Shown here: positions 17,849-21,659 of the stretch, piece after piece
How positions within the stretch are numbered: the first letter of the stretch is position 1
How the letters are laid out: the number at the start of each line of letters is the position of its first letter
DNA from: a virus
Reading direction: 5' to 3' (one strand)
IMG/VR virus record: IMGVR_UViG_3300046411_000405
Span: 1-21,659 of that record
DNA: 21,659 nt
The notes under the pieces: model-generated
Database searches by the model: none
What the model saw: only the letters and a program-made list of their open reading frames with translations
What the model was told of the DNA's origin: nothing
Translations under genes and position numbers: made by a program

Positions 17849-19294
17849 ATGATAAAAAATTATAAATTTAAAACTAAGCCATATAACCACCAATTACAAG
17901 CCTTAGAAAAGTCTTGGGCCGAGAAAACCTACGCTTTATTTATGGAAATGGGTACTGGTAAATCAAAAGTGCTTGTGGATAACTTAGCTATGTTATATGA
18001 CCAAGCCGCGATCCGCGGTGCTTTAATCGTGGCGCCTAAGGGTGTGTACAAAAACTGGCATGACATAGAATTGCCTGTGCATTTACCAGACCACATAAAA
18101 CATACTAAAGTATTGTGGGAACCTAGTAACAGTAAGAAAAAACAATTAGAGCTAGACACTTTGTTTGATAAGAAAGGTGATCTTAAGATATTGATAATGA
18201 ACGTAGAAGCATTTTCTACCAAGAAAGGACTGGACTTTGCACATAGTTTCCTTAACATGTTAGCAGGGAAAGCCCTATTAGGAATCGACGAATCTACGAC
18301 AATCAAGAATCCGACAGCTAAAAGAACAAAAAATATTTTAACATTAGGGAATCTAGCATCGTACCGTAGAATACTAACCGGCTCTCCTGTAACTAAATCC
18401 CCATTAGATTTGTACACTCAGTGTATGTTTTTAGACAAAAAACATCTTGGTCTTGATTCATATTATTCTTATCGTGCGCGTTATGCACACATGGTCAGAA
18501 GAAATTTTGGCGGTCGTCAAGTGCAAATTGTAGATAGTTATAGACGACTTGATGAATTGGCTGGTAAGCTAGATAGTTTTTCTTATCGCGTGTTAAAAGA
18601 AGATTGTTTAGATTTACCACCTAAAGTATTTACCACTAGAACTGTAGAATTATCTGACGAACAAAAAGAACAATATGTTATGATGAAGAAAGCTGCGATT
18701 GCAGAACACAAAGGTAAGTTGATGAGCTCAGCTACTGCACTAACAACTTTATTACGCCTGCATCAAATTACTTGTGGCACATTTAAAGCTGACGATGGTA
18801 CGGTGACACCAATAAAAAATAATAGAATTACTGCTTTGATGGATTGTGTAGAAGAAATTGAAGGCAAGGCAATTATATGGGCAACTTACCGCGAAGACAT
18901 AAAAAATATAGTCGCTGCTCTAAAAAAAGCTTACGGAGAAGCCTCTACAGTCGAATATCACGGTGGTGTGGATGCTACCCTTCGCCAGGACAACATTGCT
19001 CAGTTTCAGCAAGTTAAGGGCCCTACACGCTTTTTCGTCGGAAACCCACAGACTGGAGGGTATGGAATTACGTTAACAGCGGCTAACACTGTAATTTATT
19101 ATTCTAACAATTATGATTTAGAAAAAAGACTACAATCAGAAGACCGAGCACATCGTATCGGCCAGACTGGCAGTGTTACTTACGTGGATTTAGTTGCAGA
19201 AAAGACTATAGATGAACGTATAATCAAATCACTTAAAGATAAGGTAAACATTGCAAATGAAATTATGGGCGAAAATATTAAAGACTGGATCTAA
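17849..19294 (+). CDS. SNF2-family helicase/ATPase
   Basis: This 481-residue protein (from MIKNYKFKTKPYNHQ) has the SF2/SNF2 motifs. These are the Q-like YNHQLQALEK, Walker A EMGTGKSK (Lys38), LIVAPKGVYKNW, GIDESTTIKNP (DExx at 147), LTGSPVTKSPLDLY, GGYGITLTAANTVIYY, and RLQSEDRAHRIGQTG with DERI. Phage members remodel or translocate on dsDNA. An upstream ATG (17834) lies inside the promoter, and the predicted transcript starts near 17840, so 17849 is preferred, implying a very short leader. It is the only rightward gene in this half, and its stop overlaps the endolysin stop. Confidence 0.9.
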   Translation: MIKNYKFKTKPYNHQLQALEKSWAEKTYALFMEMGTGKSKVLVDNLAMLYDQAAIRGALIVAPKGVYKNWHDIELPVHLPDHIKHTKVLWEPSNSKKKQLELDTLFDKKGDLKILIMNVEAFSTKKGLDFAHSFLNMLAGKALLGIDESTTIKNPTAKRTKNILTLGNLASYRRILTGSPVTKSPLDLYTQCMFLDKKHLGLDSYYSYRARYAHMVRRNFGGRQVQIVDSYRRLDELAGKLDSFSYRVLKEDCLDLPPKVFTTRTVELSDEQKEQYVMMKKAAIAEHKGKLMSSATALTTLLRLHQITCGTFKADDGTVTPIKNNRITALMDCVEEIEGKAIIWATYREDIKNIVAALKKAYGEASTVEYHGGVDATLRQDNIAQFQQVKGPTRFFVGNPQTGGYGITLTAANTVIYYSNNYDLEKRLQSEDRAHRIGQTGSVTYVDLVAEKTIDERIIKSLKDKVNIANEIMGENIKDWI

Positions 19295-19752
19295 AGAATT
19301 ATCGGCGAATAACTTGTTCGGCCTTCTATTTTTTCTGCTTTCAACATTTGTTTTCTTGATTTTTCCATTGAGCACGAGCAGTGCACCCAACCTGAGTTTG
19401 GATCTACACCATCATAAAACTCTAATATCAATTGATCAAAGTCACAGTTAGCCGCGATCCACGCTGCAAGTTCCTTGTTGTCAACACCAGCTATTTCAAA
19501 GTCTGCTGCCTCACCCTTGGCATGTTGTGACTTAGCCGAAGAACCAATAGCCTCGCACAACTCTGGGCTTCTATAGCCTGAGGATATGATAACCGGTTTA
19601 CCAAAATGCTCACGCACTGGTTGTAGGATATTCTTCGCTAGGTGAATAAGATTCTCTATCTCCGCGGTCCCCGGTTCATTATTAATTCCTTTACGGGTAG
19701 CGGTTTGTGATTTAACTAGCTCTGCTAGTGAAAAATTTTCTGATAGTTTCAT
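19291..19752 (-). CDS. M15 family peptidase endolysin
   Basis: This 153-residue protein matches the Peptidase M15_3 type: FSLAELVKSQTATRKGINN, ISSGYRSPELCEAIGSSAKS, SQHAKGEAADFE (His77, Asp84) and GWVHCS (His124). These give the zinc triad. It should cut peptide cross-links in peptidoglycan for lysis, or locally during entry. It has no signal peptide, so it needs a holin; the 86-residue protein two genes upstream is a candidate. Its GGAGGA site lies in the preceding gene, with a TAATG overlap. It ends convergently on the SNF2 gene, sharing three bases. Confidence 0.9.
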   Translation of the reverse strand: MKLSENFSLAELVKSQTATRKGINNEPGTAEIENLIHLAKNILQPVREHFGKPVIISSGYRSPELCEAIGSSAKSQHAKGEAADFEIAGVDNKELAAWIAANCDFDQLILEFYDGVDPNSGWVHCSCSMEKSRKQMLKAEKIEGRTSYSPIIL

Positions 19753-20792
19753 TAATATCCTCCTCCAAAATTAGGTGTAATCATGTTGCCAAAAATTTGA
19801 CTCGATTGTGTTTGTCCATCAGGCACACTGTTACCAGCTGCGTCAAACATTGGTGATGGTTGATTTATTTGTTGTGATCCTTGTTGTGGAAAATATTGTT
19901 CAAACAATTTTCCTATACCTGATAATAAATCGTCGTGTGAATGACCAGGCTGCGTGTTAGGTGCTGTTGGCATACTTGGCATCGGTGCAATCGGGTTATT
20001 CATAACTGGATTACTGCCTATGCCGAAGCTATCGGTAGTGTCAGGATTTATTGGCTGCATATTAGATGGACCAAATCCCATGTCAGGTCCAGGTGAACCT
20101 GGTGGTGCTGTTTCCGTTGGATCACCAAAAATACTTGGTAGTCCTGTTGCAGGATCCAATGGCCCTTCTACTGGTAATGGTCGTGATGATGTATCACCAA
20201 GAAAAGGCTGCATTGGGTTTCCGTCTGGTCCTAGAATTTGACCAGTAGAACTAAGGTTCATACCTTGAGGAGCTCCACCTGCGCTACCTGCACCTGGTTC
20301 ATAAAAAGCAGTGCCACCTGGAAACATTTTATTGTACGCTTCACTTATTAAATTAAATCTTTCTAGAGTTTCGGGTGAATGTTTTAATCTAGTTGTTAAA
20401 CTTCTCATCACGCCTTCTTGAGCATTTTGTAAATAGTCCATGAAACCTGATCCATATACACCTGCTCCACTTTGACTTGAGTAATTACCAAACAAAGGAT
20501 CTTCAAACATGGCCTGACCCATATGATTAGTAGGTTTATAAAAATTTGAACCAAAATACTCGTTAACTAAAGAACCGTACTTACTGTCACCTTGATAGGT
20601 ACGTGGTATAGTACCGCCTCCTGCTGCTGTACCGCCTCCTGCTGTATACAATGTTCCACCTCCTGGTCCTTGAGTAGACACACCTGCTCCTTCAAGATAG
20701 TCTTGAATTTTTTGTCCTCCACCTAAATCAAGTGTGTTTGTAATTCCAGAACCAGCCATAAATTTTGCGTGATCTTCCATAGTGTAAGCCAT
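19752..20792 (-). CDS. Gly/Pro-rich hypothetical protein, 346 aa
   Basis: The start MAYTMEDHAKFMAGSG is fixed by a one-base TAATG overlap with the upstream gene. Residues ~35-60 are glycine-rich (GPGGGTLYTAGGG, AAGGGTIPRTY). A more globular part follows (EYFGSNFYKPTNHMGQAMF, YLQNAQEGVMRSLTTRLKH). The C-terminal half is rich in Pro, Gly, Asn and Gln. It may be a virion or tail-associated protein, because it lies between a virion-type gene and the lysis gene. No family is recognised, and low complexity makes similarity searches unreliable. Confidence 0.65.
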   Translation of the reverse strand: MAYTMEDHAKFMAGSGITNTLDLGGGQKIQDYLEGAGVSTQGPGGGTLYTAGGGTAAGGGTIPRTYQGDSKYGSLVNEYFGSNFYKPTNHMGQAMFEDPLFGNYSSQSGAGVYGSGFMDYLQNAQEGVMRSLTTRLKHSPETLERFNLISEAYNKMFPGGTAFYEPGAGSAGGAPQGMNLSSTGQILGPDGNPMQPFLGDTSSRPLPVEGPLDPATGLPSIFGDPTETAPPGSPGPDMGFGPSNMQPINPDTTDSFGIGSNPVMNNPIAPMPSMPTAPNTQPGHSHDDLLSGIGKLFEQYFPQQGSQQINQPSPMFDAAGNSVPDGQTQSSQIFGNMITPNFGGGY

Positions 20793-21052
20793 TATAACAT
20801 TCCCATCAGTGTTTCTATAACCATTAATCCTACAGCCCCCACTGTAGATAAAACTACCCAATAGATTTTATCTATCTTACCGCCCAATTTTTCTACGTCT
20901 TCATGCACGTGTGAAATTTTGTCGTCCAGATGTTTAAGATGATTAGTTTTTATAATATCAATCTCACGTTCTACACCTTTAATGTGACCGTAAAGAGAAA
21001 TTATATGTTCTCTATCATCTTCTGGTACTATGCCTTTTACTGTATCGTTCAT
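20792..21052 (-). CDS. XhlA-like membrane protein, probable holin
   Basis: The chosen ATG (21052) follows GGAAG and gives 86 residues. An amphipathic, coiled-coil helix (HIKGVEREIDIIKTNHLKH, DDKISHVHEDVEKLGGKID) is followed by a C-terminal membrane span at ~63-83 (IYWVVLSTVGAVGLMVIE). This order and length match the haemolysin XhlA family, which works with holins or as one. The nearby M15 endolysin supports a lysis role. A structural accessory protein is the alternative. Confidence 0.65.
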   Translation of the reverse strand: MNDTVKGIVPEDDREHIISLYGHIKGVEREIDIIKTNHLKHLDDKISHVHEDVEKLGGKIDKIYWVVLSTVGAVGLMVIETLMGML

Positions 21053-21053
21053 A

Positions 21054-21659
21054 TTAACTTCCAAAAATAGGATCATTTGATCCAAATACTTGTTGTCCTT
21101 TTGATAACGTATTATTAATACCCCCACCTGTTATGTTAGAACCTTGCAAAGTTAGTCCTAAATTAGGCAACCTTACATTTGTATCACCCATGCCTGCTGT
21201 TGGTAAAGAAGTATTTTGAGCACTAAATGGATTAGTGTTAAATGGGAATGGTTCAATCATCATGTTAGTTTTGTTGTATTGTCTAGCTAATCTATTGATT
21301 GTTTCCCGCGCTGCGTTGTACGGGTTCTGTTGTCCTAGAGCTCTAGCGTTTTCTGCAAAAGATTTAACAATGTTTTCTGATGGTATAAATGGTTTGAACT
21401 GACCACGCTTGATAGCATTTAATGCTTTGTTTGATACCCTGTCTTTAAACTCACGGTCCAAGGTTGACTGTCCTGAACCCAGTAATCGTGCAGCATAATA
21501 ATCTTTATTCATTTCTTGTTGCACTTTGAATAGCTGTTCATTTGCTACCATGTAACGATCTATAATTTGTTCTGGTGTTACAGGCCCACCTCTTAATAAG
21601 GGTCTAGTAAACTCACGACGAGAGTTGTTAATACCTGTAGTGTAATCAGCAATCTTAAA
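21054..21659 (-). CDS. partial virion-type protein, C-terminal 201 aa
   Basis: The frame stays open to the window edge: 36 residues (beginning FKIADYTTGINN) precede the first internal ATG at 21551, so the gene continues beyond the window. Visible blocks are RPLLRGGPVTPEQIIDRY, ANEQLFKVQQEMNKDYYAA and ETINRLARQYNK. A Gly/Asn-rich tail follows (NITGGGINNTLSKG). The helical, Gln/Asn-rich character suits an internal virion or portal-associated protein, but I recognise no family. Its stop and the next start are separated by one base. Confidence 0.65.
   Translation of the reverse strand, partial: FKIADYTTGINNSRREFTRPLLRGGPVTPEQIIDRYMVANEQLFKVQQEMNKDYYAARLLGSGQSTLDREFKDRVSNKALNAIKRGQFKPFIPSENIVKSFAENARALGQQNPYNAARETINRLARQYNKTNMMIEPFPFNTNPFSAQNTSLPTAGMGDTNVRLPNLGLTLQGSNITGGGINNTLSKGQQVFGSNDPIFGS

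Overview
The window is part of the genome of a tailed dsDNA phage (Caudoviricetes). It is most likely an uncultured marine phage of an AT-rich alphaproteobacterium, such as the pelagiphage or HMO-2011-like groups. The evidence is a terminase small subunit, an M15 endolysin with a holin-like neighbour, and a complete phage replication set: family A DNA polymerase, archaeo-eukaryotic-type primase, SF1 and SNF2 helicases, ssDNA-binding protein and several PD-(D/E)XK nucleases. Almost all of it is AT-rich, with short genes whose stops and starts overlap. Small families typical of marine phages (GP88, DUF3310, DUF6321, a Lys-rich basic trio) point the same way. No integrase, tRNA, rRNA or CRISPR array is visible. 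The host assignment is inference.

Layout, left to right. (1) 1-1300: a GC-rich block on the + strand with the 3' end of one gene, strong hairpins, degenerate 8-bp CAAGC repeats, a sigma70-like promoter and the GP88-family gene. A second hairpin/CAAGC tract follows and runs into the 3' end of a convergent nuclease gene. (2) 7559-1212, leftward: a metallopeptidase-like protein, an unknown protein, three small highly basic proteins, five secreted or membrane proteins (one with a long acidic central domain), terminase small subunit, an unknown protein and a VRR-NUC nuclease. (3) 7560-7853: a 294-base control region bounded by a long inverted repeat whose arms resemble single-subunit RNA polymerase promoters, with A-tracts and three GGTAGAGT boxes between them. 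(4) 10350-7854, leftward: an early or middle operon with its own promoter, holding small regulatory or zinc-binding proteins, a TSCPD-like protein and a RecB/MGME1-like exonuclease. (5) 17776-10489, leftward: the replication operon (small proteins, SSB partner, SSB, zinc-finger protein, primase, SF1 helicase, DUF3310, PolA, small nuclease). (6) About 17801-17843: a palindromic pair of overlapping divergent promoters driving operon 5 leftward and the SNF2 helicase rightward. (7) 21659-19291, leftward: a partial virion-type protein, a holin-like protein, a Gly/Pro-rich protein and the endolysin.

Working together: host RNA polymerase probably starts the early genes at three related promoters (near 292-321, 10383-10412 and 17804-17840). 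The primase, polymerase, helicases and SSB form a T7-sized replisome of unusual composition: no DnaB- or gp4-type helicase is seen, and the primase is of the AEP type. The nucleases would degrade host DNA or process replication intermediates. The left block probably belongs to late expression. Polymerase position 762 (E. coli numbering) is Leu, a variant that published marine-virus work has linked to slower or temperate-like life cycles.
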